Assembly (NCBI GenBank): GCA_002397315.1
Contig: DHAE01000016.1
Span: 10,938-74,937 of the forward strand
Source: Comamonadaceae bacterium UBA4962
GTDB lineage: Bacteria > Pseudomonadota > Gammaproteobacteria > Burkholderiales > Burkholderiaceae_C
Length of the DNA: 64,000 nucleotides
Direction: 5' to 3'
A program made the position numbers and the translations under genes. The notes beneath the pieces were generated by a model. That model ran no database searches. It worked only from the letters and a program-made list of their open reading frames with translations, and was not told the origin of the DNA. Below are positions 8,316-16,095 of this stretch, piece after piece (position 1 is the stretch's first letter; the number at the start of each line of letters is the position of its first letter).

Positions 8316-9294
8316 CGCCGCCGCCTCCGATCACGATCTGGCCTTCGTCCGAGAGCCGTCGCACGGTCTTGAGGATTTCCTTCTGCTGCGCCTCGACTTC
8401 GGACAGCCGCATGGGCCCGCGCGACTCCAGGTCCTCGCGCATGGCTTCGGCCGCGCGCGAGGACATGTTGGAGAGGAATTTTTCGCGCAGTTCCGGCTGG
8501 GCTCCCTTGAGGGCGACCACCAGGGTCTCGGACGCCACTTCGCGCAGCACGGTCTGGATGGCGCGGTCGTCGAGCTTGTTCACGTCGTCGAACACGAACA
8601 TCTTGTCCATGATCTTCTGCGCGAGGTCGGGGTCGTAGCTGCGGATCGACTCGAGCACCGGCGCATCCATGTTGGAGCCCAGCAGGTTGATGATTTCGGC
8701 TGCCGCCTTGACGCCGCCCAGGGAGCTCTTGCGGATCTTGTCGCCGCCGGCGAGCACCTTGAACAGCACCTCGTTGAGGTCCTTGAGCGCCGTCGGCTGG
8801 ATGCCTTCGAGCGTGGCCACGCGCAGCAGCACCTCGCCGCGCTGCCGGTCGGACAGCTGCATCAGCACCGCGGCGGACTGCTCCGGGTCGAGGTGCACCA
8901 GGATGGCCGCGACGATCTGCGGATGCTCGTTGCGCAGCAGTTCCGCGACCGAAAGCGGGTCCATCCACTTCAGGCTTTCGATGCCCGAGACGTCGCCGCC
9001 CTGCAGGATCCGGTCGATCAGCAGCGCCGCCTTGTCGTCGCCCAGCGCGCGCTTGAGCACCGCGCGCACATAGTTGCTGGTGTCCGACACCAGCAGGCTC
9101 TGCGCCGCGGCGTCGTTGGAGAAGCGGTTGATCACGCTGTCCACCTTCTCCCGGGAAACGGACTTCATGCGGGCGATGGTCTCGCCCAGCTTCTGCACCT
9201 CCTTGGGAGACAGGTGCTTGAACACCTCGGCGGCTTCCTCCTCGCCGAGGGACATCAGCAGGATCGCCGCGTCGTTCAGACCTTGCTCATCCAT
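8299..9294 (-). CDS. fliG: FliG, rotor/switch protein
   Basis: FliG is the C-ring subunit that contacts MotA and generates torque. The 331-residue protein carries the N-domain that binds FliF, the middle domain with the LRNEHPQ motif (binds FliM), and the C-terminal charged torque helix LDDRAIQTVLREV (about residues 275-287). Full length for the family. It lies 81 bp after fliF in the same operon. Confidence 0.97.
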   Translation of the reverse strand: MDEQGLNDAAILLMSLGEEEAAEVFKHLSPKEVQKLGETIARMKSVSREKVDSVINRFSNDAAAQSLLVSDTSNYVRAVLKRALGDDKAALLIDRILQGGDVSGIESLKWMDPLSVAELLRNEHPQIVAAILVHLDPEQSAAVLMQLSDRQRGEVLLRVATLEGIQPTALKDLNEVLFKVLAGGDKIRKSSLGGVKAAAEIINLLGSNMDAPVLESIRSYDPDLAQKIMDKMFVFDDVNKLDDRAIQTVLREVASETLVVALKGAQPELREKFLSNMSSRAAEAMREDLESRGPMRLSEVEAQQKEILKTVRRLSDEGQIVIGGGGDDAFV

Positions 9295-9375
9295 GGAAAA
9301 TTACCGCCGTCAGGGGATGGGAGTGGTGGGTGTGGGCTGTCATCGGCGCCATCATCGGTGGATGCCGCGCGCGTT

Positions 9376-11073
9376 TCAAGCCTCGCCATTCACCCACACC
9401 TTCAGGATGTTGGCGACGGCCACGGGATTGTCCTTGGCCAGCACGCGCGCTTCCTCCAGGCGCAACTGCTCGGGGCTCTGGAGCACGTCCTCCGGCTTGG
9501 TCGGGGCGGCCAGGGCCGGCCGCTCGGGCTCGTCGGCCTCGATCGCGTCCACCTGGCGGCCCGTCGCGGCAGCGACCGCGGGCGCCGGCGGCTGGTTCAT
9601 GCCCTTGATCGCGGGACGCACCAGGCCGAGCAGGATGAGCGCGGCGAAGAGCGAGATGCCCACGGGCCAGCCCAGGCTCTTGGCCAGTTCGATCATCTCG
9701 GGCTGCTTCCAGAGCGGCAGGTCCACCACCGGCGTGCTGTCCACCAGGAACTGGGTGTTCATGATGTTCACGGAATCGCCGCGGTCCTTGCTGTAGCCGA
9801 TGGTCTCGCGCACCAGGGCGGTCATCTGCTCGATCTGCTCGGGCGTGAACGCCTTGGCCTGCGGCGCCTTGCCGGCGGCGTCGGCAATGGCCTGGTAGTT
9901 GACGACCACGGCCGCGCTCACGCGCTTGATCGCGCCGCTGCCCGCGCGGGTGACGCGCACCGTCTTGTCGACTTCGTAGTTGGTGATGGATTCGCGCTTG
10001 GAACCGGTCGCCTGGCCCTGCTGGCCGTTGCCGGCATTGGGCGCGGGGTTGGCGCCGTTGATCGGCGCGGTGGAGGGCTGGGGCGGCTGGTTGCTGGCCG
10101 CGCCCGGAACGCCTGCGGGGGGCTGGTTGCCCTGGGTGCCGGAACTCTCCACCACCTGCTGGCTGCGCACGGCGCCGCTGTCGGCGGTCTGGTTGGGGCG
10201 GTGCTGCTCGGAAGTCTGCTCGGACTGCGAGAAGTCCACTTCGGCCGTCACCTGGGCCTTCACGTTGTTCTTGCCGACCACCGGCTCCAGGATGTCCAGG
10301 ATGCGGCGGGTGTACTGCTGCTCGATCTGCTGCACGTACGACAGCTGCTGGGCGTCCACGCCGCTGCCGGCAGCGGTGTCCGGCGATTGCGAGAGCAGCT
10401 TGCCGGTGTCGTCGAGCACGCTTACAGCCGAGGGGGCCATCTCGGGCACGCTGGAGGCCACGAGGTGGACGATGCCGGCCAGCTGGGTACGGTCGAGGAA
10501 GCGGCCAGGGTACAGGCTCAGCAGCACGGAAGCGGAGGGCTTTTGCTGCTCGCGGAAGAAACCGTTCTGGTTGGGCAGCGCCAGATGCACGCGCGCGCTC
10601 TGCACGGAAGAGAGCGCCTGGATGGAGCGGGTGAGTTCGCCTTCGAGGCCGCGCTGGAAGTTCAGCCGCTCCTGGAACTGCGTGACGCCGAAGCGGTTGG
10701 TCTCCATCAGCTCGAAGCCGGTGACCGAGCCCTTGGGAAGGCCCTGGGTGGCCAGGCGCAGCCGCACGTCGTGCACGCGCTCGGCCGGCACCAGAATGGC
10801 GCCACCACCCTCGGCATACTTGTAGGGGACGTTCATCGTGGACAGCTGGGCCACGATCGCGCCGCCGTCCTTGTCGCTCAGGTTGGAGAACAGCACCTTG
10901 TAGTCGGGCTGCCGGTTGAGCACCACCGCCGCCACGATGGCCGCCACGAGCAGCGCGATGCCCACGCCGAAGCGCATGCGCTTGGAACGGTCGAGCGCAG
11001 AGAAGCGCTGCAGCACCGAGGGCACGCCGGGGCTGGCAGGAGGAACGACGGGAATTTCGGCGACTGCGGACAT
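9376..11073 (-). CDS. fliF: FliF, MS-ring protein
   Basis: FliF builds the membrane-supramembrane ring, the base of the flagellum. From the ATG at 11073 the protein has 565 residues: a cytoplasmic N-terminus, a transmembrane helix (about 27-47), ring-building motifs (YVQQIEQQYTRRILDILEPV), a Pro/Asn/Gln-rich loop (about 305-375), a second transmembrane helix (about 470-490, GISLFAALILLGLV) and the FliG-binding tail ending ANILKVWVNGE. An in-frame ATG ten codons upstream is less likely because GGAAAG precedes the 11073 start. The gene is first in the minus-strand fli operon and divergent from fliE. Confidence 0.96.
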   Translation of the reverse strand: MSAVAEIPVVPPASPGVPSVLQRFSALDRSKRMRFGVGIALLVAAIVAAVVLNRQPDYKVLFSNLSDKDGGAIVAQLSTMNVPYKYAEGGGAILVPAERVHDVRLRLATQGLPKGSVTGFELMETNRFGVTQFQERLNFQRGLEGELTRSIQALSSVQSARVHLALPNQNGFFREQQKPSASVLLSLYPGRFLDRTQLAGIVHLVASSVPEMAPSAVSVLDDTGKLLSQSPDTAAGSGVDAQQLSYVQQIEQQYTRRILDILEPVVGKNNVKAQVTAEVDFSQSEQTSEQHRPNQTADSGAVRSQQVVESSGTQGNQPPAGVPGAASNQPPQPSTAPINGANPAPNAGNGQQGQATGSKRESITNYEVDKTVRVTRAGSGAIKRVSAAVVVNYQAIADAAGKAPQAKAFTPEQIEQMTALVRETIGYSKDRGDSVNIMNTQFLVDSTPVVDLPLWKQPEMIELAKSLGWPVGISLFAALILLGLVRPAIKGMNQPPAPAVAAATGRQVDAIEADEPERPALAAPTKPEDVLQSPEQLRLEEARVLAKDNPVAVANILKVWVNGEA

Positions 11074-11248
11074 GGTGCTTTCCAAGGGGGCTCGCCACGG
11101 CACACGGGATCTGGCGTGCCGCGATTATTGGGTGCACCCGCCCTGGACGGCGGCCGGATAAGGCCCCCGTTTTCCCATTTATTCCCCGGGATGGCCCGCC
11201 CGTGTCCCCCTAGGATTGCACCATCCCGCAACCCCACCTCCGACCGCC

Positions 11249-11563
11249 ATGGACCTCCGCATCTCCAGCTCCACCGCACCCCTCACGGGCGCCGGCCTGG
11301 CGCGCCGTGCCGCGGCCGCCTCGGAAGCCTCCGGCCAGGAGGTCGGCTTCTCGGACGCGCTCAAGGGGGCACTGCAATCGGTCAGCTCCGCCCAGAACCG
11401 GGCCAGCGGCCTGCAGCAGGAAGTGCAGATGGAGAACCCGGCCGTGAGCCTGGAAGAGACCATGATCGCCATCCAGAAAGCCCAGGTCGGCTTCCAGGCG
11501 ACGCTGCACGTGCGCAACCGCATGGTGCAGGCGTATACGGACATCATGAACATGCAGGTCTGA
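11249..11563 (+). CDS. fliE: FliE, MS-ring/rod junction protein
   Basis: FliE is a 104-residue protein that joins the MS ring to the proximal rod. The C-terminal half carries the family signature: NPAVSLEETMIAIQKAQVGF, then a run ending NRMVQAYTDIMNMQV. An in-frame ATG 11 codons upstream would add a Pro/His-rich stretch with no family match, so the start at 11249 is preferred. It is transcribed alone on the plus strand, divergent from fliF across a 175-bp region in which I found no sigma-28 or sigma-54 consensus. Confidence 0.95.
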   Translation: MDLRISSSTAPLTGAGLARRAAAASEASGQEVGFSDALKGALQSVSSAQNRASGLQQEVQMENPAVSLEETMIAIQKAQVGFQATLHVRNRMVQAYTDIMNMQV

Positions 11564-11706
11564 CGCGGACGCCGATCACCGGCGCCCTGCCCACGGCTGC
11601 CACCGCGCACCGTCCGGCCTCTCCCCTCCCCTCCCCTCGCGTCGCCTGTCGCCCATCCGCCCCCCCCCCCGCGGAGGGCCAGCCCTTCCCGCCGCCCCCT
11701 CGTCAG

Positions 11707-11750
11707 AAAGAAAAATGCCCCGCCCATGAACAGGAGCGAGGCAGTTTTTC
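11707..11750. terminator. Putative bidirectional terminator between fliE and fliT
   Basis: AAAAATGCCCCGC and GCGAGGCAGTTTTT are nearly complementary (one bulge) around a short loop, with an A-run before and a T-run after. This shape can stop transcription from both fliE (+) and fliT (-). The rest of the 262-bp gap (11564-11825) is C-rich low-complexity sequence plus a GGCC-rich hairpin just beyond the fliT stop (about 11800-11823); no gene is visible in it. Confidence 0.6.
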
Positions 11751-11825
11751 GCGCGGGTGTGGCGCCCGGCTGCGCGTTGCAGCCGCAGGGCGCAAAACCG
11801 CCGGCCGGGCCACGGCCCGGGCCGT

Positions 11826-12122
11826 TCAGTGCATGACCACCGGCTGGCGATCGAACAGGTGCTCGAACTGCGCGAGCCAGGGCTCGGCCAGGCAGCGGAT
11901 CTCGGCGTCGTTGCGCAGGATGCGCTGCATGATGCGCGTCTTCTCGCGGCGGTGTTCCGGCAGCAGCTGCTCGTCCTGCGACTTGAAGCGCAGCTGCTCG
12001 ATCAGGACGGCACACGCGCCTTCGCAGCGCACCACTTCGTCCCAGTCCTTGAGCCGTGCGGCCTCCAGCATCCTGGCACTGCTGTCTTCGATGGCCTTGT
12101 AGTAGTCAATCATGTCGTTCAT
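11826..12122 (-). CDS. fliT: FliT, FliD export chaperone
   Basis: This 98-residue, largely helical protein lies directly after fliS (3 bp gap) and matches the FliT family in length and pattern (DYYKAIEDSSARMLEAARLKDWD at the N-terminus, then a basic second helix and a C-terminal helix). FliT is the cytoplasmic chaperone for the cap protein FliD and in enterics also inhibits FlhDC. The fliD-fliS-fliT order supports the call; the family is poorly conserved, so confidence rests partly on position. Confidence 0.85.
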   Translation of the reverse strand: MNDMIDYYKAIEDSSARMLEAARLKDWDEVVRCEGACAVLIEQLRFKSQDEQLLPEHRREKTRIMQRILRNDAEIRCLAEPWLAQFEHLFDRQPVVMH

Positions 12123-12125
12123 ATC

Positions 12126-12572
12126 TCAGGCCTCCACCGCCACAGGATGGGCCACGTCGTTGGCAGCCGCGGTGGCCACCGCCACCTTCTTGATCTCGTT
12201 CCAGCCCTGGGCGACCGGCTCGATCAGGCGCGCGACCTCTTCCAGCATCGCGTCGTCGTTCTTGGCGTTCGCCTGGATCAGGCGGCGCAGGCTGTAGTCG
12301 TACAGCGCATCCAGATTGCTGGCCAGCGCGCCGCCGCCTTCGCGGTCGAGGGCCGTGCTCAGCCCCTCTTCCAGGATGCGCACCGCCTTGGAGATGGCCG
12401 CGCACTTGGTCGCCACGTCACCCCGGGCCATGGCACCGCGCGCCGTGGCGATGGAGTTCAGCACCCCCGCGTACAGAAGGCTGACCAGCTGGTGCTGGTC
12501 GATGGTGTGCATGCTCGTCTCGACGTTGATGCGCTGGTAGGCATTGGCACGGGATTGGTAAGCGGTGAACAT
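12126..12572 (-). CDS. fliS: FliS, flagellin export chaperone
   Basis: FliS binds the C-terminus of flagellin in the cytoplasm and delivers it to the export gate. The 148-residue product begins MFTAYQSRANAYQRINVET and has the four-helix FliS pattern, including the LVSLLYAGVLNSIATARGAM helix. The ATG at 12572 has GAGGAG about 8 bases upstream. A longer in-frame start at 12692 would run into fliD and is rejected. It lies 64 bp after fliD, with both flagellin genes upstream. Confidence 0.93.
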   Translation of the reverse strand: MFTAYQSRANAYQRINVETSMHTIDQHQLVSLLYAGVLNSIATARGAMARGDVATKCAAISKAVRILEEGLSTALDREGGGALASNLDALYDYSLRRLIQANAKNDDAMLEEVARLIEPVAQGWNEIKKVAVATAAANDVAHPVAVEA

Positions 12573-12636
12573 GGCGGTCGCTCCTCGGAATCTGTTGTTC
12601 AATTTATCGGCGTCCCGCCAAAAAACTGAAGCCCCT

Positions 12637-14073
12637 TCACAGGGTTTTATTCCAGGCGACCATCTGCTGCTGGATATAGCTGTTGAGCGCATTCATGTTG
12701 GACATCTTGGTGTCCAGCGCCGTGTAGCGTGCCGTGAGGTTCTTCTCGACTTCGCTGGCCCGGTCGGTGATGCGCTCGATGTCGGCGGCCGTGCGCTTGA
12801 GCGCTTCCTTGTACGACTGGTCCTTGCCGGCGAAGAAACCGTCGGAGGCCAGCAGTCTCGAGGTGACGGCCTTGAACTTGCCGGCAAAGCCATCGGTGAC
12901 GCTGCCGCCGTCCGCCCCCCGGAAGAACGCCTTCACGTCGTCGGGGTTCTGCATGGCCTTGTCGAACTTGGTGGAGTCCAGGGTCAGGCTGCCGTCGGGC
13001 GTCAGGTTGCCGCTTCCGCCGACCGACACCACGCCCACCTCGGACAGCGAGCGGAGCGCGCCGGACTGGTTCACCGACTGCAGCGCCATGCGCAGCGTGT
13101 TCTGCAGCGTCACGGCCCCCGAGTCGCCCTGCAGCAGACCGGCCGTCTTCGTGTCCTTGTCGTATTTGGTGGACTCGTTGAGCGCGCTGTTGACGGCGTT
13201 GTAGGCCGTGATGAAAGCCTGCACGTTGGCCTTGACGGCCGAATTGTCCTTGGAGACGGTGATGGAGACGTCCGCCGTCGTGGGCTTGACCGCCGTGAAC
13301 GTCACGCCCGCCACGGTGTCGGCGAAGACGTTGGTGCCCGAGCTCACGGCCACCCCGTTGACCGTGGCGTTGGCGTTCTGCGCATACTCGGTCGTGCCGG
13401 ACAGCACGCGGGACAGGCCGGAAGAATCGCCGTTGTCGCCATCCGCATCGGTCACGCTGAGCTGGTAGCCGGCGCTCTCGCCGGTGGTCTTGCTGCGCAG
13501 CATCAGGCGCTGGCCCGAGGCATCGGTCAGCACCGTGGCGGTGACGCCGGCCTTGGAGCCGTTGATCTTGCTGGCGACGTCCTCCAGCGTGTCGGTCGCG
13601 GTGACGTCGATCTTCACGCCCTCGTCCTTGCCCGCGGCAAAGCTCTTGGGGCTGCCGCTCCAGGTGCCCGTGGTGAGGGTGAGCGTGCCGGCGCCCACGG
13701 CGCTCTTGGCGGGCGTCAGCGAATCGGAAATGGAGGACTGGGCCTTGGCCAGGTTCTGCACCTGCACGTTGAACGAGGTCGCCGCGGCGCCCCCCACCGC
13801 CGACACGGTCACGAAATCGGTGCTGGACGACGTCGCCGCCACACCGTTCCATCCCGTGACGCTGGTCAGCTTGTTGGCGGCGTCGGACAACGTGGACACC
13901 AGCGACTTGAGCTGGCCGAAGGCGGACACCTTCGAATTGGTCACGGCCGCCTGCTGGCTCAGGCCGTTGGTCCGGGTGATGGGCAGCTTGACGGCATCCA
14001 CCGACGCCTTGATGAGGTCATTGACATTGACGCCTCCACCCAGGCCGATGCCCAAAGAAGAAAAGCTCGCCAT
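12637..14073 (-). CDS. fliD: FliD, filament cap protein
   Basis: FliD caps the growing filament and folds incoming flagellin. The 478-residue protein has the N-terminal D0 helix region (GGVNVNDLIKASVDAVKLPI), a central Thr/Ser-rich beta domain and a C-terminal helical domain ending YTALDTKMSNMNALNSYIQQ. Length is typical. A GGAGG ribosome site precedes the ATG. Upstream I found only a sigma-28-like -10 (GTCGATAC) without a matching -35, so its promoter is unresolved; it may also be read through from fliC. Confidence 0.95.
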   Translation of the reverse strand: MASFSSLGIGLGGGVNVNDLIKASVDAVKLPITRTNGLSQQAAVTNSKVSAFGQLKSLVSTLSDAANKLTSVTGWNGVAATSSSTDFVTVSAVGGAAATSFNVQVQNLAKAQSSISDSLTPAKSAVGAGTLTLTTGTWSGSPKSFAAGKDEGVKIDVTATDTLEDVASKINGSKAGVTATVLTDASGQRLMLRSKTTGESAGYQLSVTDADGDNGDSSGLSRVLSGTTEYAQNANATVNGVAVSSGTNVFADTVAGVTFTAVKPTTADVSITVSKDNSAVKANVQAFITAYNAVNSALNESTKYDKDTKTAGLLQGDSGAVTLQNTLRMALQSVNQSGALRSLSEVGVVSVGGSGNLTPDGSLTLDSTKFDKAMQNPDDVKAFFRGADGGSVTDGFAGKFKAVTSRLLASDGFFAGKDQSYKEALKRTAADIERITDRASEVEKNLTARYTALDTKMSNMNALNSYIQQQMVAWNKTL

Positions 14074-14212
14074 ATACCACCTCCATTCAGTCGATGCGAT
14101 GCGTTGTATCGACGGAAATTATCCTGCCCCGGCATCGTCGCATCGCGCTGATAAGCACAGGATAACCCACCCAATCCACCGCTTGCGGCCGGCCTGCGCC
14201 ACCAGCGGCAAA

Positions 14213-14239
14213 GCGGCAGCGACCAAAAGCCGCTGCCGC
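14213..14239 (-). terminator. Hairpin terminator after the minus-strand flagellin gene
   Basis: A perfect 9-bp stem (GCGGCAGCG / CGCTGCCGC) with a 9-base loop lies about 45 bases beyond the fliC stop on the minus strand and is followed by TTTG. The T-tract is weak, so some read-through into fliD is likely. Confidence 0.55.
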
Positions 14240-14282
14240 CGGAATGCGGCGGAGCCGAGAGGCCCCGCCTTCTACTGCGCGA

Positions 14283-15761
14283 TCAGCGCAGCAGGGACAG
14301 CACGCCCTGGGGCAGCTGGTTGGCCTGGGCCACCATCGCGGTGCCGGCCTGCTGCAGGATCTGCGAGCGCGACAGGTTGGCGGTTTCCGAGGCGAAGTCC
14401 GCATCCTGGATGCGGCTGCGGGAGGCGGACATGTTCTCCGACGTGCTCTGCAGGTTGTTCACCGTCGTTTCGAACCGGGACTGCAGGGCACCGAAGCTCG
14501 CACGCTGGCCGTTCACGGCTGCCAGCGCGGCATCGATGATCTTCAGGGCCTTGGTCGAGCCGTCCACCGTGGACACGTCGATGTCGCTCACCTTGGTCAG
14601 CGTGGAAGCGGTGGCCGCGGTGGTCGTCATCGTGTCGCCCGTGCCGTTCACCGTGTAGCCCTTGTCGGACTTGTATTCCACCGTGCCGCGCGAGGCCACG
14701 GTCACGCCCGTGCCAGCCGCCGTGGCGGAGGTGAACGTCAGCGTGCCCGAAGACTGGGTCGTCACGGCATCTTGCGAGGCCAGCGAGATGCCCGCGGCGC
14801 TGCTGGCACCGTTGGCGAGGTTGATGTCCTTGCCCGATTCGTTGGTCAGGATCAGGCCGGACGAGTCGCTGTTGAGCTTGGCGGTGACACCGGTCTGCGA
14901 AGACACGTCGTTCAGGGCCTTCACGGCTTCTGCCAGGCCGGCGGCCGTGCTGGTGGCCGAGACGTTGAACGTCACGTTGGCCGCGGTGCTGTTGTCGCCC
15001 TTGACTGCCAGGGTGAACGAGCCGGTGCCGGCGAACTTCAGTTCCGAGACGTTGCGGGCCGCGGCCGTCACGCCGGTGGAGTCGGCCACCGCGTTCACGG
15101 CGGAGGCGATGTCGGCGGCGGTACCGGCGGCAGCCACGTTGACGGTCTTGGTCTGCAGGCCGGAGATCACCACCGTGCCGGCGGCGGCACCCGCCGAGCC
15201 GGCCGTGGCACCGGTGGTGGCCGCGCCGGTGGCCGAGGCCGTCAGTTGGGCGCCGTAGTTGTTGGTACGGAAGTTGCCGGTGGTGGCGGTGATGGTCTGG
15301 TTGGCGTTGGCGCCGACCTGGAAGGTGGCCGAGCCGAAGGAGCCGTCCAGCAGCTTCTGGCCGTTGAATTCGGTGTTGCCGGCGATGCGGTCCATTTCCG
15401 ACAGCAGCTGGCCGACTTCGGCCTGGATGGCCTTGCGGTCGCCGGAGGAGTTGGTGGCGTTGGCCGACTGCACGGCCAGTTCACGCACCCGCTGCAGGAT
15501 GTCGCCGGTGGACTTCAGGGCGCCTTCCGCCGTCTGTGCGAGCGAAATGCCGTCGTTGGCGTTGCGCACGGCCTGGTTCAGGCCGCGGATCTGCGAGGTG
15601 AAACGCTCGGAGATCGCCAGGCCGGCGGCATCGTCCTTGGCGCTGTTGATGCGCAGGCCCGACGACAGGCGCTGGATGGAGGTGTTGAGGGACGATTGGC
15701 TCAGGCTCAGGTTGCGCTGGGCGGTGAGCGAGCTGACGTTGGTGTTGATGGTGGAAGCCAT
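14283..15761 (-). CDS. fliC: Flagellin FliC, copy 1 (sigma-28 promoter)
   Basis: Flagellin is the subunit of the external filament. The protein has 492 residues with conserved D0/D1 ends (MASTINTNVSSLTAQRNLSL; C-terminus ending LPQGVLSLLR) and an Ala/Thr-rich central domain (about 180-400). The flg22 immune epitope region (residues 30-51, starting QRLSSGLRINSAKDD) is canonical. AGGAG lies 7 bases before the ATG; an upstream in-frame ATG at 15839 lacks flagellin character. A near-consensus sigma-28 promoter drives it with a leader of about 140 bases. A second flagellin gene of exactly the same length lies head to head on the other strand. Confidence 0.97.
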   Translation of the reverse strand: MASTINTNVSSLTAQRNLSLSQSSLNTSIQRLSSGLRINSAKDDAAGLAISERFTSQIRGLNQAVRNANDGISLAQTAEGALKSTGDILQRVRELAVQSANATNSSGDRKAIQAEVGQLLSEMDRIAGNTEFNGQKLLDGSFGSATFQVGANANQTITATTGNFRTNNYGAQLTASATGAATTGATAGSAGAAAGTVVISGLQTKTVNVAAAGTAADIASAVNAVADSTGVTAAARNVSELKFAGTGSFTLAVKGDNSTAANVTFNVSATSTAAGLAEAVKALNDVSSQTGVTAKLNSDSSGLILTNESGKDINLANGASSAAGISLASQDAVTTQSSGTLTFTSATAAGTGVTVASRGTVEYKSDKGYTVNGTGDTMTTTAATASTLTKVSDIDVSTVDGSTKALKIIDAALAAVNGQRASFGALQSRFETTVNNLQSTSENMSASRSRIQDADFASETANLSRSQILQQAGTAMVAQANQLPQGVLSLLR

Positions 15762-16095
15762 TGCAAATCTCCTGAAAAGAACTGACTGGATATGGCGTTG
15801 CCGCCAACTGGGCCCAGAACGCCTGGCCACAGGGTTCACAGGGCCTTGCGGGCCATCTGTTGAACGGCGGGCCGCCTCGAGTGCTGCTCATACGTCCCGT
15901 TGAAGATGTTTTCGGGTGCCCGGCGGAAAACTTTAGGCACGAACACATGGATTGAGCGGTTTTTGTGTGTCTTATCCCCCCAATGGCCCGGGGCGGCCTC
16001 CCCAACAATCCCTCCATCGTTCCCACAAAGTCCGCCGGAGGGGTAGCGCTTGAGCCGGCAGTAATGTTTGTTTCCAGCCTCGCAGGAGTTCCGCC
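15762..16095. other. Flagellin intergenic region, 334 bp
   Basis: This is one of the two gene-free stretches over 300 bp in the window. It holds the ribosome sites of both flagellin genes (AGGAG in each), one sigma-28 promoter directed at the minus-strand copy, and no coding frame I can support. On the plus-strand side I see no TAAA-N15-CGAT type promoter, no sigma-54 element and no convincing sigma-70 pair. Confidence 0.7.
15909..15935 (-). promoter_or_regulatory. Sigma-28 (FliA) promoter for fliC copy 1
   Basis: On the minus strand the sequence reads TAAAGTTT-N11-CCCGAAAA. The -35 element matches the enterobacterial FliA consensus at all eight positions, the spacer is the consensus 11, and the -10 matches GCCGATAA at six of eight. 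This makes fliC copy 1 a late gene dependent on FliA (35387-36103) and released by FlgM export. Confidence 0.88.

Noticed and set aside
11650..11700. C-run and low-complexity sequence between fliE and fliT as a possible phase-variable tract.
   Set aside because: It lies between convergent genes, outside any coding or promoter region, so a length change would have no clear effect.
8044..12102. An open frame of about 1350 codons on the plus strand opposite fliF, fliG and fliH.
   Set aside because: Same reason: antisense shadow of conserved flagellar genes, with no ribosome site or recognisable domain.
14074..14110. GTCGATAC as a sigma-28 -10 for fliD.
   Set aside because: The sequence 11 bases upstream is CCGGGGCA, with no resemblance to TAAAGTTT.
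16026..16064. Possible sigma-28 promoter for flagellin copy 2 (CAAAGTCC ... GCCGGCAG).
   Set aside because: The spacer is 21 bases instead of 11 and the -10 lacks CGAT, so it is not credible.
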